A stretch of DNA of 5,430 bases, from positions 1-5,430 of the forward strand of contig JASIGD010000398.1 in the NCBI GenBank assembly GCA_030045295.1, written 5' to 3'. Numbering within the stretch: position 1 is the stretch's first letter; each line of letters opens with the position of its first letter. This document shows, one piece after another, positions 1 to 5,430 of the stretch. The stretch comes from Streptosporangiaceae bacterium (lineage in GTDB: Bacteria > Actinomycetota > Actinomycetes > Streptosporangiales > Streptosporangiaceae). The notes under the pieces are model-generated. The model made no database searches, was not told the DNA's origin, and saw only the letters and a list, made by a program, of their open reading frames with translations. The position numbers and the translations under genes are program-made.

Positions 1-1800
1 GACCGCGCCCAGCGCGGCAGCCGCGGCGATCGGCCAGACCAGCGGCACGAAGGCCGCGGCCACCGCGATGAGCAGGCCCGCGGCCCAGGCCGCACGGCGC
101 GCTACGCGCGGCTGGCCGAACAGCATGCGCTCGACGGCGACGCCGATGAGCGGAAGCAGGACGAACGCGACCGCGGTACCGAGGCGCCCGGCGGCCACGG
201 CGCCCATCGCCACGGGCAGCAGCGCGTAGCTGAGCGCGATCCATACCCTCGCCATCGGCACGGACGTGATGCGGCGGGCGGCCAGGAACGCCGTCACCCC
301 CGCCGCCGGCACACACCCGAGCAGTAGCACGTCGACGGCGAGCCAGGGCTTGCCGGCCAGCAGGGTCGCGAGCACGGCCACCACGCCCAGGTAAGGCGGG
401 GCGCTGGCGGCCGAGCCGAGGCCCGCGCCGTGATAGCCGGCCAGGTACTCACGCCACAGGTCGCTCGCGCCGCCCCAGGCGGGTACAAGCGCCCCACCCG
501 CCAGCGTGCCCGAGCCGGTCAGCACCGAGCCGACCAGCGAGCGCTCGGCCACCAGCGCGATCAGGGCCAGCCCGGCCCAGAGCAGCACACCGGGGCTGGT
601 CAGCACGCGGCGGACGACCGAAACGGCGGGCACCGGCATATCGTCGTCGGCCTCGTCGATGACGGCGTGATGCAGGCCGCCGCTCTCGTAGCGGGGGCCG
701 CGGGACAACAAGCCGACCGCGCCCTCGGCCAGCCGGGCCGGCGTCCGGCTCCGCGGCACCTGCCCGCGCAGGACGGTCCAGGCCTGCTTGCGGCCGGCAA
801 CGCGAGAGCGGCGCGCGCGCCAGATGCGGACCGGGTGGCGCAGCAGCCAGGCCGTCGCGCCGAGGTGATCGGCGGCCCTGCGCTGCTGCTTGAGGATGAG
901 GAAGTACGCCGCGCGGAGCAGCGACCCGGCGACGCAGCCTGCCACGATGGCGAGCATGGGCGCCAGCGGCAGGTTGGCCGCGAACACGTACAGGGCACCG
1001 CGCCGGTCGAGCCTGAGCGGGTGACCGCCCGCGGCGGAAACCTCGCGGATCTGCCTGGCTGACAGCTCGCCGTGGTACACCACCGCGTTGGTGATCACCC
1101 GGACGTCGTAGCCGGCCGCGTGCGCCCGCCAGCAGAAGTCGATGTCATCACGGAACATGGGCAGGTTCGGATCGAACCCGTCCAGCTGGTCCCAGACGTC
1201 GCGGCGGATCAGCATGCCCGCTGAACTCACCGCCAGCACGGACCGGTTGCCGTCCTGCTGGCCCTGGTCGATCTCACCGGGCTCGACCCCGGTGAGGCGC
1301 CGCCCGGCACGGTCGGCGGTGACCCCCGCCTCACGCAGCACGCGCCGGTCCGCCAGGTCCCTCAACTTCGGGCCGAGCACGGCCGCCGGTCGGCCTCGGT
1401 CGGCCGCCCGGACCATCTGCTCAAGAGCGTCGGGAGCCGGCTCGCAGTCATCGTGCAGCAACCAGACCCACTCCTGGTCGTGCGCTGAGATGGGATCCGG
1501 TACTGGCCCGCGCGCTGCGGGGTGCTGCAGGGCACGGGAGACGGCCGCCCCGTAACCGGCGCCGGCCTCCATGCCGAAGACCGCGTCCGGCCCGAGGAGC
1601 TCAGCCAGCGTGGCCCCGCTGCGGTCCCGGCTGCCGGTGTCGACCCCGACGGCGCGATGCACGGGATGCGTCTGCTCGCGCACCGCCTGGACAAGCCCCG
1701 GCAGCAGCCGGGCTCCGTCGTGGGCCACGATGACGGCGGTGACGATGTGACGGATGTGCGCTGCGTTCTCTGACAAGGTCCTGTCTGATGGCGGGGGCAA
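1..1800 (-). CDS. Family 2 glycosyltransferase with large membrane domain (C-terminus beyond window)
   Basis: I translated the minus strand by hand from 1800 to 1: 600 codons with no stop, and the frame is still open at the left edge. Residues about 18-245 look like a GT-A fold family 2 glycosyltransferase: VTAVIVAHDG at the first strand, VDTGSRDRSG at 53-62 (nucleotide-binding loop), LLHDDCEP at 114-121 (the DXD-type metal/nucleotide-sugar site), and FRDDIDFCWRAHAAGY at 216-231 (usually EDxDxxxR). Hydrophobic membrane-like segments follow near 268-303, 402-424, 470-483, 488-510, 520-560 and 570-600, so the protein is probably an inner-membrane enzyme making a cell-envelope or exported glycan. 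Donor and acceptor cannot be read from the sequence. Start choice: TTG at 1800 has GGAG five bases upstream. A second in-frame TTG at 1776 has only a poorly spaced AGGA. No in-frame ATG or GTG lies near the domain start. It lies 103 bp downstream of whiB on the same strand. Confidence 0.85.
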   Translation of the reverse strand, partial: MPPPSDRTLSENAAHIRHIVTAVIVAHDGARLLPGLVQAVREQTHPVHRAVGVDTGSRDRSGATLAELLGPDAVFGMEAGAGYGAAVSRALQHPAARGPVPDPISAHDQEWVWLLHDDCEPAPDALEQMVRAADRGRPAAVLGPKLRDLADRRVLREAGVTADRAGRRLTGVEPGEIDQGQQDGNRSVLAVSSAGMLIRRDVWDQLDGFDPNLPMFRDDIDFCWRAHAAGYDVRVITNAVVYHGELSARQIREVSAAGGHPLRLDRRGALYVFAANLPLAPMLAIVAGCVAGSLLRAAYFLILKQQRRAADHLGATAWLLRHPVRIWRARRSRVAGRKQAWTVLRGQVPRSRTPARLAEGAVGLLSRGPRYESGGLHHAVIDEADDDMPVPAVSVVRRVLTSPGVLLWAGLALIALVAERSLVGSVLTGSGTLAGGALVPAWGGASDLWREYLAGYHGAGLGSAASAPPYLGVVAVLATLLAGKPWLAVDVLLLGCVPAAGVTAFLAARRITSVPMARVWIALSYALLPVAMGAVAAGRLGTAVAFVLLPLIGVAVERMLFGQPRVARRAAWAAGLLIAVAAAFVPLVWPIAAAAALGAV

Positions 1801-1849
1801 CGGCGCTCCACGCGGCCAGCCGTCCGGCGAGGGCGCGCGGAATACGTGA

Positions 1850-1860
1850 ACCCTACACAG
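1850..1860 (-). promoter_or_regulatory. Possible weak -10 element for the glycosyltransferase gene
   Basis: On the minus strand a TGTG followed by TAGGGT (1855-1850) fits the loose actinobacterial -10 pattern TANNNT. It would start a transcript about 40 bases before the TTG at 1800. No convincing -35 is present; the best candidate, CTGACC, is only 14 bases upstream. The gene may instead be read through from whiB. Confidence 0.2.
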
Positions 1861-1869
1861 GCCGCACGC

Positions 1870-1904
1870 GGTCAGCGGTGCGAACGCGTGATGTCCGGCT
1901 GACC
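1870..1904 (-). terminator. Stem-loop directly after whiB
   Basis: Read on the minus strand, GGTCAGCCGG (1904-1895) pairs with CCGCTGACC (1878-1870). This gives nine base pairs with one bulged C and a 16-base loop, and it begins inside the whiB stop codon. There is no T-run after it. It could be a U-tract-less terminator of the kind common in actinobacteria, or an attenuating or mRNA-stabilising hairpin between whiB and the glycosyltransferase gene. Confidence 0.4.
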
Positions 1905-2179
1905 TACACGGCCTGTCGCTTCAGGCGGCGGCGCTCACGCTCGGACATGCCGCCCCAGATGCCGAACCGTTCGTCGTGCTCGAGCGCGTACTCCAGGCAC
2001 TCGGCCCGGACCTCGCAGCTCCGGCACACCCGCTTGGCCTCCCGGGTCGATCCTCCCTTTTCCGGGAAGAACGCCTCCGGATCCGTCTGCGCGCACAACG
2101 CCCGGTCCTGCCAACTCAGTTCCTCGACATCGTCGGGACTGACCAAGACCTGCGCCAGCGGGACGATGACCTCAGTCAC
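1904..2179 (-). CDS. whiB: WhiB-family iron-sulfur transcriptional regulator (WhiB/WhiB2/WhmD type)
   Basis: The 91-residue product has the full WhiB signature. Four cysteines that ligate a [4Fe-4S] cluster sit at 29, 52, 55 and 61 (C-X22-C-X2-C-X5-C). The turn FGIWGG is at 72-77 and a basic tail ERRRLKRQ at 82-89 is the DNA-contacting end. The segment CAQTDPEAFFPEKGGSTREA is typical of the WhiB/WhiB2 subgroup, and length matches WhiB of Streptomyces (just under 90 residues). In that family WhiB acts with WhiA to switch hyphae from growth to septation and sporulation; WhiB2/WhmD is needed for division in mycobacteria. The start is GTG at 2179, preceded by a strong GGGAGGAGG Shine-Dalgarno about four bases upstream. 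It is transcribed divergently from fbiA, the arrangement also seen around whiB2 in mycobacteria. All key residues are intact. The subgroup call rests on remembered family sequences, not a search. Confidence 0.95.
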   Translation of the reverse strand: MTEVIVPLAQVLVSPDDVEELSWQDRALCAQTDPEAFFPEKGGSTREAKRVCRSCEVRAECLEYALEHDERFGIWGGMSERERRRLKRQAV

Positions 2180-2256
2180 AACGCCTCCTCCCTCCCCACT
2201 CGGAGCCCCCCGGGTCTCGCCGCTCCTCCCCGCAGCGTGAGAATCACATTAATGAA

Positions 2257-2286
2257 ATTACACTCGCGTGTCTTGCTTCAAGTCAA
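2257..2286 (-). promoter_or_regulatory. Probable housekeeping-type promoter of whiB
   Basis: On the minus strand TTGACT (2286-2281) and TGTAAT (2262-2257) are separated by 18 bases, a good match to the principal sigma factor pattern. Transcription would begin near 2250, giving a leader of about 70 bases to the GTG at 2179. An overlapping alternative is AAGACA (2274-2269), 17 bases, then TAATGT (2251-2246). Two overlapping promoters would fit the report that Streptomyces whiB has a constitutive and a developmental promoter, but that is inference here. Confidence 0.5.
2260..2272. promoter_or_regulatory. ACAC-N4-GTGT inverted repeat containing a GACAC (WhiA-like) site
   Basis: The plus strand reads ACACTCGCGTGT at 2260-2271, a perfect 4-bp inverted repeat with a 4-base centre. 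The next base makes the minus strand read GACAC (2272-2268). GACAC is the reported core bound by WhiA, the partner of WhiB. The element lies between the -35 and -10 of the proposed whiB promoter, a position where a bound protein would affect initiation. A five-base core is common by chance, so the assignment is tentative. Confidence 0.3.
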
Positions 2287-2303
2287 GCGGAGAAGGTGAT
2301 AAT
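2273..2303 (+). promoter_or_regulatory. Possible promoter toward fbiA-fbiB
   Basis: GATAAT at 2298-2303 matches the TATAAT consensus in five of six bases and is the best -10 on the plus strand between whiB and fbiA. The upstream TTGCTT (2273-2278) is 19 bases away, longer than ideal. If used, it would give a leader of roughly 225 bases that contains both G-quadruplex motifs. Confidence 0.25.
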
Positions 2304-2333
2304 GGTCGTCTCGTTATCTGAGATGCGAGATAA
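2298..2333. repeat. Three GATAA/TTATC elements at 15-16 bp spacing
   Basis: GATAA occurs at 2298-2302, its complement TTATC at 2314-2318, and GATAA again at 2329-2333. The centres are 16 and 15 bp apart. The last two extend to a 6-bp inverted repeat, TTATCT-N8-AGATAA (2314-2333), and ATCT-G-AGAT is nested at 2316-2324. This looks like an operator cluster between the divergent promoters. The binding protein is unknown. Confidence 0.35.
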
Positions 2334-2423
2334 ATCACGTGGGAATCGGCGGCCGTCGAGTCACATCAGTACCACCGGCATCGCTGGTAGCAAAGGCAAC
2401 TCCAGCCTCTGGCGAGGGCGTGC

Positions 2424-2443
2424 GGGGCTGGGCGGGGATCGGG
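2424..2443 (+). other. Predicted G-quadruplex motif 1
   Basis: Four G-runs (2424-2427, 2430-2432, 2434-2437, 2441-2443) are separated by loops CT, C and ATC. This fits the canonical pattern of runs of at least three G with loops of one to seven bases, with short and therefore favourable loops. It is on the sense strand of fbiA, 91 bases before the ATG. Confidence 0.5.
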
Positions 2444-2496
2444 CGGCATGCGGGGCGCGGCGTACGGACGGGGGGGCGGGGATCGGGCGGCGTGCG
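2430..2496 (+). repeat. Imperfect 23-bp direct repeat, 44-bp offset
   Basis: Bases 2430-2452 recur at 2474-2496 with one difference (A2448 against G2492). The first 18 bases are identical, with core GGGCGGGGATCGGGCGGC. A 44-bp offset is about four helical turns. Shorter GC-rich echoes such as GCGAGGGCG (2412-2420 and 2494-2502) lie around it. It may be slippage or duplication in a G-rich stretch, or a tandem binding site. Confidence 0.6.
2470..2487 (+). other. Predicted G-quadruplex motif 2
   Basis: A run of seven G (2470-2476), then C, four G (2478-2481), ATC, and three G (2485-2487). The seven-G run can supply two tracts split by a single G, so four tracts with loops of 1, 1 and 3 bases are available. 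It ends 47 bases before the fbiA ATG, close enough to influence ribosome loading if present in the mRNA. Confidence 0.45.
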
Positions 2497-2534
2497 AGGG
2501 CGGCGCGAGAATGCGGACCTGACAGACTTTGGGT

Positions 2535-3503
2535 ATGCGCATCACCGTGCTCGCGGGCGGCGTGGGCGCCGCGCGTTTTCTCCGCGGCCTGAAACGAGCC
2601 GCCCCGGACGCCGAGATCACGGTCATCGGCAATACCGGTGACGACATCACCTTGTTCGGCTTGCGAGTCTGCCCGGACCTCGACACCGTCATGTACACGC
2701 TCGGCGGCGGCGTCAACGAGCAGCAAGGCTGGGGACGAGCCGAGGAGACCTTCAGCGTCCGGGCCGAACTGGCCGCCTACGGCGCGAAGCCGGACTGGTT
2801 CAGCCTGGGCGACCGGGATTTCGCCACCCATATCCTGCGCAGCCAGCTGCTGGCGTCGGGTCAGCCGCTTTCCGCCGTCACCGCAGTGCTCTGCCAGCGC
2901 TGGCAGCCCGGAGTACGGCTGCTCCCGATGTCCGACGACCCGGTCGAAACGCACGTGGCGCTGCGGGACCTGGCCGACCGGCCCCCGGTTCACTTCCAGG
3001 AGTGGTGGGTGCGGATGCGGGCGGAGGCACCCGCGGCGGCCATCTTCGCGGCCGGCGCCGCCGAAGCGGTCCCGGCGCCCGGGGTGCTCGAGGCCATCGG
3101 CGACGCGGACGTCGTCTTGTTCCCGCCGTCGAACCCGGTCGTGAGCATCGGTACCATCCTGGCCGTTCCCGGCATCCGGGAGGCGGTCGCGGCCAAGACC
3201 GTGGTAGGCGTGTCGCCCATCATCGGCGGCGCGCCCGTGCGCGGGATGGCCGACGCGTGCCTGGCCGCGATCGGCGTCGCGACCTCGGCCGCCGCGGTGG
3301 CCGGGCACTACGGACCGGAGCTGATCGACGGCTGGCTCGTCGACGACCAGGACAAGCCCGCGGCCGATGATCCGGCGCTGACGGGCATCGAAATCCGCGC
3401 CCTGCCGCTGCTCATGCGCGACCTGCCGGCCACCGCGGCGATCGCCCGGGCCGCCCTGGACCTGGCCCTGGAGCTCAACCGCGCAGCGCTGGAGCAGGAG
3501 TAA
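2535..3503 (+). CDS. fbiA: F420 biosynthesis phospho-transferase FbiA (CofD family)
   Basis: The 322-residue product is a full-length CofD/FbiA enzyme. It joins FO to the phospho-three-carbon unit of an activated GDP donor, giving F420-0, or dehydro-F420-0 from a phosphoenolpyruvyl donor as shown for mycobacterial FbiA. The protein is cytosolic. Visible family blocks are [14 protein letters not shown] at 6-19 (glycine-rich N-terminal loop), GNTGDD at 32-37, [10 protein letters not shown] at 91-100, [10 protein letters not shown] at 132-141, [14 protein letters not shown] at 196-209 and [17 protein letters not shown] at 224-240. ATG 2535 was chosen because the family begins MRITVLAGG; an in-frame TTG at 2529 would add only two residues. 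Neither start has a good Shine-Dalgarno. The stop TAA shares its last base with the fbiB ATG. Whether the donor is lactyl or enolpyruvyl cannot be read from these motifs. Actinobacterial context favours enolpyruvyl. Confidence 0.95.
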   Translation: MRITVLAGGVGAARFLRGLKRAAPDAEITVIGNTGDDITLFGLRVCPDLDTVMYTLGGGVNEQQGWGRAEETFSVRAELAAYGAKPDWFSLGDRDFATHILRSQLLASGQPLSAVTAVLCQRWQPGVRLLPMSDDPVETHVALRDLADRPPVHFQEWWVRMRAEAPAAAIFAAGAAEAVPAPGVLEAIGDADVVLFPPSNPVVSIGTILAVPGIREAVAAKTVVGVSPIIGGAPVRGMADACLAAIGVATSAAAVAGHYGPELIDGWLVDDQDKPAADDPALTGIEIRALPLLMRDLPATAAIARAALDLALELNRAALEQE

Positions 3504-3505
3504 TG
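3491..3505 (+). promoter_or_regulatory. fbiA/fbiB coupling junction with ribosome binding site
   Basis: GGAGCAGGAG at 3491-3500 carries two GGAG cores; the first is eight bases from the fbiB ATG (3503-3505), and the second is only two bases away. The site lies in the last codons of fbiA, and the genes overlap as TAATG. This is a classical arrangement for translational coupling by terminating ribosomes, so the two enzymes should be made in a fixed ratio. Confidence 0.8.
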
Positions 3506-4798
3506 GCCGCCGCCCCGGTCACCGTCACGCCGGTGACCGGGCTGCCCGAGATCACCGCGGGCAGCGACCTGCCGGCGCTCGTCGCCGGTGCCGTCCCGGC
3601 CGCCGCGGACCTGCGCGACGGCGACATCGTCGTGGTCACCTCGAAGATCGTGAGCAAGGCCGAGGGCCGGGTGGTGGCCGTCCCGCGCGAGCAGGCCATC
3701 GAAGCGGAGACGGCGCGGGTGGTCGCCCGGCGCGGCGCCACCACCATCGCGCAGACCCGGCACGGCCTGGTGCTCGCCGCGGCCGGGGTGGACGAGTCCA
3801 ACACGGCGCCGGGGACGGTGGTGCTGCTGCCCGCCGATCCCGACGAGTCGGCCAGGCGGCTGCGCAAGGGCCTGCACAGCCGGACCGGCCGGACCCTCGG
3901 CGTGATCATCACCGACACGATGGGCAGGCCGTGGCGGGCCGGGCAGACCGACACCGCCATCGGCGCGGCGGGCGTGATCCCGGTGCGCGATTACCGTGGC
4001 GAGGCCGACACGTTCGGCAACATCCTGGAGGTGACCGTCACGGCTGTCGCCGACGAGATCGCCGCGGCCGCGGAGCTGGTCAAGGGAAAGTCAGCGCAGG
4101 TCCCCGTCGCGGTCGTGCGCGGGCTGGCGGACCTAGTGACCGAGCAGGACGGACCGGGCGCGCGAGCCCTGATCCGGCCGGCCGATGAGGACATGTTCCG
4201 GTTCGGCTCGGCGGATGTTCCGCTGGCCCGAAGGACAATCAGGGCATTCACCGACGAGCCCGTCGACGGGGCCGCGGTCCGCCGGGCGGTCGCCACCGCG
4301 CTGACCGCGCCCGCGCCGCATCACAGCCAGCCGTGGCGTTTCGTGCTCCTGGAGTCGCCTGCCGGCCGCTCGGCGCTGCTCGATGCGATGCGCGAGGCCT
4401 GGATCACCGACTTGCGCCGCGACGGGTTCACCGAGGAGCAGATCGGCCGCCGGATCAGGCGCGGGGAGCCGCTGCGGCAGGCGCCGCTCATCGTAGTGCC
4501 CTGCCTGGTCGCCGACGCCGCCCACGACTATCCGGACCAGCGGCGCTCGGCCGCGGAGCAGGCCATGTTCGTGGTCTCCATGGGGGCGGCGGTGCAGAAC
4601 CTGCTCATCGCGCTGGCCGTGGACGGGCTGGGCTCCGCGTGGATCTCCAGCACGCTGTTCTGCCAGGACGTCGCCGCTCGCGCGATGGACCTGCCGGACG
4701 GCTGGCGGCCCATGGGCGCCATCGCCGTCGGCCACCCGGCCGAGGACCCCCGGCCCCGGCCGCCCCGAGACCCCGGCGACTTCCTGCTGACCCGCTGA
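3503..4798 (+). CDS. fbiB: Bifunctional F420 gamma-glutamyl ligase / dehydro-F420-0 reductase FbiB
   Basis: The 431-residue product has the two-domain actinobacterial FbiB layout (mycobacterial FbiB is about 450 residues). Residues about 1-240 are a CofE-type GTP-dependent glutamate ligase: [11 protein letters not shown] at 46-56, GVDESN at 95-100, [19 protein letters not shown] at 136-154 and [13 protein letters not shown] at 163-175, rich in the acidic residues that hold metal and GTP. Residues about 250-431 are an FMN-binding nitroreductase-fold domain: [21 protein letters not shown] at 260-280 (flavin-phosphate region), [20 protein letters not shown] at 351-370, GLGSAWISS at 375-383 and [11 protein letters not shown] at 405-415. 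In mycobacteria the C-terminal domain reduces dehydro-F420-0 to F420-0, and the full protein then adds several glutamates. The gene is translationally coupled to fbiA. No key block is missing and there is no frameshift. Confidence 0.96.
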   Translation: MAAAPVTVTPVTGLPEITAGSDLPALVAGAVPAAADLRDGDIVVVTSKIVSKAEGRVVAVPREQAIEAETARVVARRGATTIAQTRHGLVLAAAGVDESNTAPGTVVLLPADPDESARRLRKGLHSRTGRTLGVIITDTMGRPWRAGQTDTAIGAAGVIPVRDYRGEADTFGNILEVTVTAVADEIAAAAELVKGKSAQVPVAVVRGLADLVTEQDGPGARALIRPADEDMFRFGSADVPLARRTIRAFTDEPVDGAAVRRAVATALTAPAPHHSQPWRFVLLESPAGRSALLDAMREAWITDLRRDGFTEEQIGRRIRRGEPLRQAPLIVVPCLVADAAHDYPDQRRSAAEQAMFVVSMGAAVQNLLIALAVDGLGSAWISSTLFCQDVAARAMDLPDGWRPMGAIAVGHPAEDPRPRPPRDPGDFLLTR

Positions 4799-4820
4799 CG
4801 CGATGCCGGCCGTCGCCAGC
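4794..4820 (+). terminator. Small stem-loop at the fbiB stop
   Basis: GCTG-ac-GCGA (4794-4803) can pair with TCGC-CAGC (4813-4820). This gives eight base pairs with a two-base bulge and a nine-base loop. It includes the fbiB stop codon and sits just before the longer inverted repeat at 4824-4871. There is no T-run, so it may only assist termination. Confidence 0.25.
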
Positions 4821-4823
4821 ATG

Positions 4824-4871
4824 GATCGTGGACACAAACCCCGCAAATGGACGAGGTAATTGTCCACGATC
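4824..4871. terminator. 11-bp perfect inverted repeat between convergent fbiB and fbiC
   Basis: GATCGTGGACA at 4824-4834 is matched exactly by TGTCCACGATC at 4861-4871, with a 26-base loop that is AT-richer than its surroundings. The right arm overlaps two bases of the fbiC stop codon. Symmetric placement between converging genes suggests a bidirectional terminator for both transcripts. The long loop and missing T-tract are unlike a textbook intrinsic terminator, so a protein-binding or roadblock role is possible. Confidence 0.5.
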
Positions 4872-5430
4872 ACGGTCGGGGGGCGGTGATCGGCAGCGGG
4901 GAGCGGACGGAGGCGCAGACGCCGTCGCTGGCGGCGCCAGTGGCGAGGCGCTCGGGCGGGACGTCGCCGTAGGTGGTGGTGCGCTGGCGCAGCGGGCGGC
5001 CGAGCGGCTCGGTGATCGCGCGGAGCTGGCTGATCGTCTTGTAGGAGCCGTGGTCCGCGCCGGCCATCCGGCTGATCGTCTCCTCCATGAGCGTGCCGCC
5101 CAGGTCGTTGGCGCCGCCCTGCAGCACGTCACGGCAGCCGTCGTCGCCGAGCTTGACCCAGGAGCACTGGATCGAGTCGATCGCCCCGTGCAGCAGCAGC
5201 CTGGACACCGCGTGCACGGCCCGGTTCTCCCGCCTGGTCGGGCCGGGCCGGGCCAGGCCAGCCAGGTAGATGGGAGCGTTCTCGTGGATGAAAGGAAGCA
5301 GCACGAACTCGGTGAAGCCGCCGGTCCGCTCCTGGATCGACCGGATCACGCGCAGGTGGCCGACCCAGTGCGCCGGCGTGTCGACGTGCCCGTACATCAT
5401 CGTCGCCGAGGTCGGCAGGCCCAGCTCGTG
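4870..5430 (-). CDS. fbiC: FO synthase FbiC, C-terminal part (N-terminus beyond window)
   Basis: The minus strand is open from the right edge to TGA at 4872-4870, giving the last 186 residues. They match the C-terminal part of the CofH half of FbiC, the two-module radical SAM enzyme (about 850 residues in mycobacteria) that makes the deazaflavin FO from tyrosine and 5-amino-6-ribitylaminouracil. Visible blocks: [39 protein letters not shown] (visible residues 40-58), [12 protein letters not shown] (84-95) and [21 protein letters not shown] (105-125), then [11 protein letters not shown] near 149-158. The radical SAM cysteine motifs lie upstream outside the window. A separate CofH protein would end similarly; FbiC is preferred because actinobacteria usually carry the fusion. 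It converges on fbiA-fbiB, so FO supply and tailing are transcribed from opposite promoters. The final 20 or so residues are proline-rich and look unconserved. Confidence 0.92.
   Translation of the reverse strand, partial: HELGLPTSATMMYGHVDTPAHWVGHLRVIRSIQERTGGFTEFVLLPFIHENAPIYLAGLARPGPTRRENRAVHAVSRLLLHGAIDSIQCSWVKLGDDGCRDVLQGGANDLGGTLMEETISRMAGADHGSYKTISQLRAITEPLGRPLRQRTTTYGDVPPERLATGAASDGVCASVRSPLPITAPRP

Larger units (their letters stand above)
2180..2534. promoter_or_regulatory. 355-bp divergent whiB/fbiA intergenic region
   Basis: I see no convincing gene here. The region has two contrasting halves. From about 2238 to 2345 it is AT-rich against a very GC-rich background and holds the whiB promoter, an ACAC-N4-GTGT inverted repeat and three GATAA/TTATC elements. 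From about 2411 to 2505 it is strongly G-biased on the plus strand (38 G against 13 C in 2441-2500), with a direct repeat and two G-quadruplex motifs. The 30 bases before the fbiA ATG lack a good Shine-Dalgarno. Confidence 0.8.

Noticed and set aside
430..1062. Plus-strand ORF of 210 codons opposite the glycosyltransferase
   Set aside because: The composition is repetitive A, G, R, Q and D with no domain. The minus-strand frame here reads as a continuous GT2-membrane protein.
2258..2272. Possible BldD operator in the whiB promoter
   Set aside because: The TTACAC and GTGT half-sites resemble a BldD box, but the AC-to-GT distance is 4, 6 or 8 bases instead of the expected 5.
2302..2592. Small plus-strand ORF (ATG 2302, about 96 codons) with GGAGAAGG upstream
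   Set aside because: The ribosome-site-like sequence is respectable, but the product has no recognisable domain, runs through the G-rich repeat and overlaps the fbiA start in another frame. It is more likely promoter DNA and leader than a gene, though a short leader peptide is not excluded.
2361..3308. Long minus-strand ORF opposite fbiA (315 codons)
   Set aside because: It is antisense to a clear CofD-family gene, its translation is low-complexity and rich in R, G, D and H, and it has no family motifs. It is a typical high-GC shadow frame.
4824..4871. Inverted repeat as terminal repeats of a miniature mobile element
   Set aside because: The enclosed segment is only 26 bases, there are no flanking target duplications and no transposase. 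A terminator-like structure fits the convergent context better.
4133..4873. Minus-strand ORF opposite the 3' half of fbiB (246 codons)
   Set aside because: It is antisense to the conserved FbiB nitroreductase domain, has no motifs, and starts inside the fbiB/fbiC inverted repeat. Shadow frame.

Overview
The window is high-GC DNA with actinobacterial hallmarks: a WhiB-family iron-sulfur regulator, a two-domain FbiB (CofE ligase fused to a nitroreductase domain, the actinobacterial form) and an FbiC tail. The genus cannot be fixed from the sequence. The whiB-fbiA-fbiB layout recalls the conserved whiB/whiB2 neighbourhood of Streptomyces and Mycobacterium.

Left part, minus strand (1-2179): whiB lies at 2179-1904. 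It is followed, after a 103-bp gap holding a stem-loop and a possible weak promoter, by a large family 2 glycosyltransferase with an integral membrane C-terminal region. That gene is open for 600 codons and runs off the left edge. It is the only coding frame in 1-1800 that makes protein sense.

Centre (2180-2534): a 355-bp divergent intergenic region. The whiB side is an AT-rich island with a good -35/-10 pair reading toward whiB, a GACAC/GTGT inverted repeat inside it, and three GATAA/TTATC elements. The fbiA side is a strongly G-biased stretch with an imperfect 23-bp direct repeat; two predicted G-quadruplex motifs lie largely within its two copies, just upstream of fbiA.

Right part (2535-5430): coenzyme F420 biosynthesis. 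fbiA (cofD family) and fbiB are on the plus strand and overlap by one base (TAATG), so they are almost certainly co-transcribed and translationally coupled. The C-terminal 186 codons of fbiC (FO synthase) converge on them from the right. FbiC makes the deazaflavin FO, FbiA adds the phosphoenolpyruvyl/phospholactyl group, and FbiB reduces the intermediate and adds the glutamate tail. Only the activated-donor enzyme (FbiD/CofC) is not seen here. The fbiB/fbiC junction holds an 11-bp perfect inverted repeat that looks like a shared terminator.

No RNA gene, CRISPR array or mobile element was found. The genes are known families. The less explained material is the regulatory DNA between whiB and fbiA.
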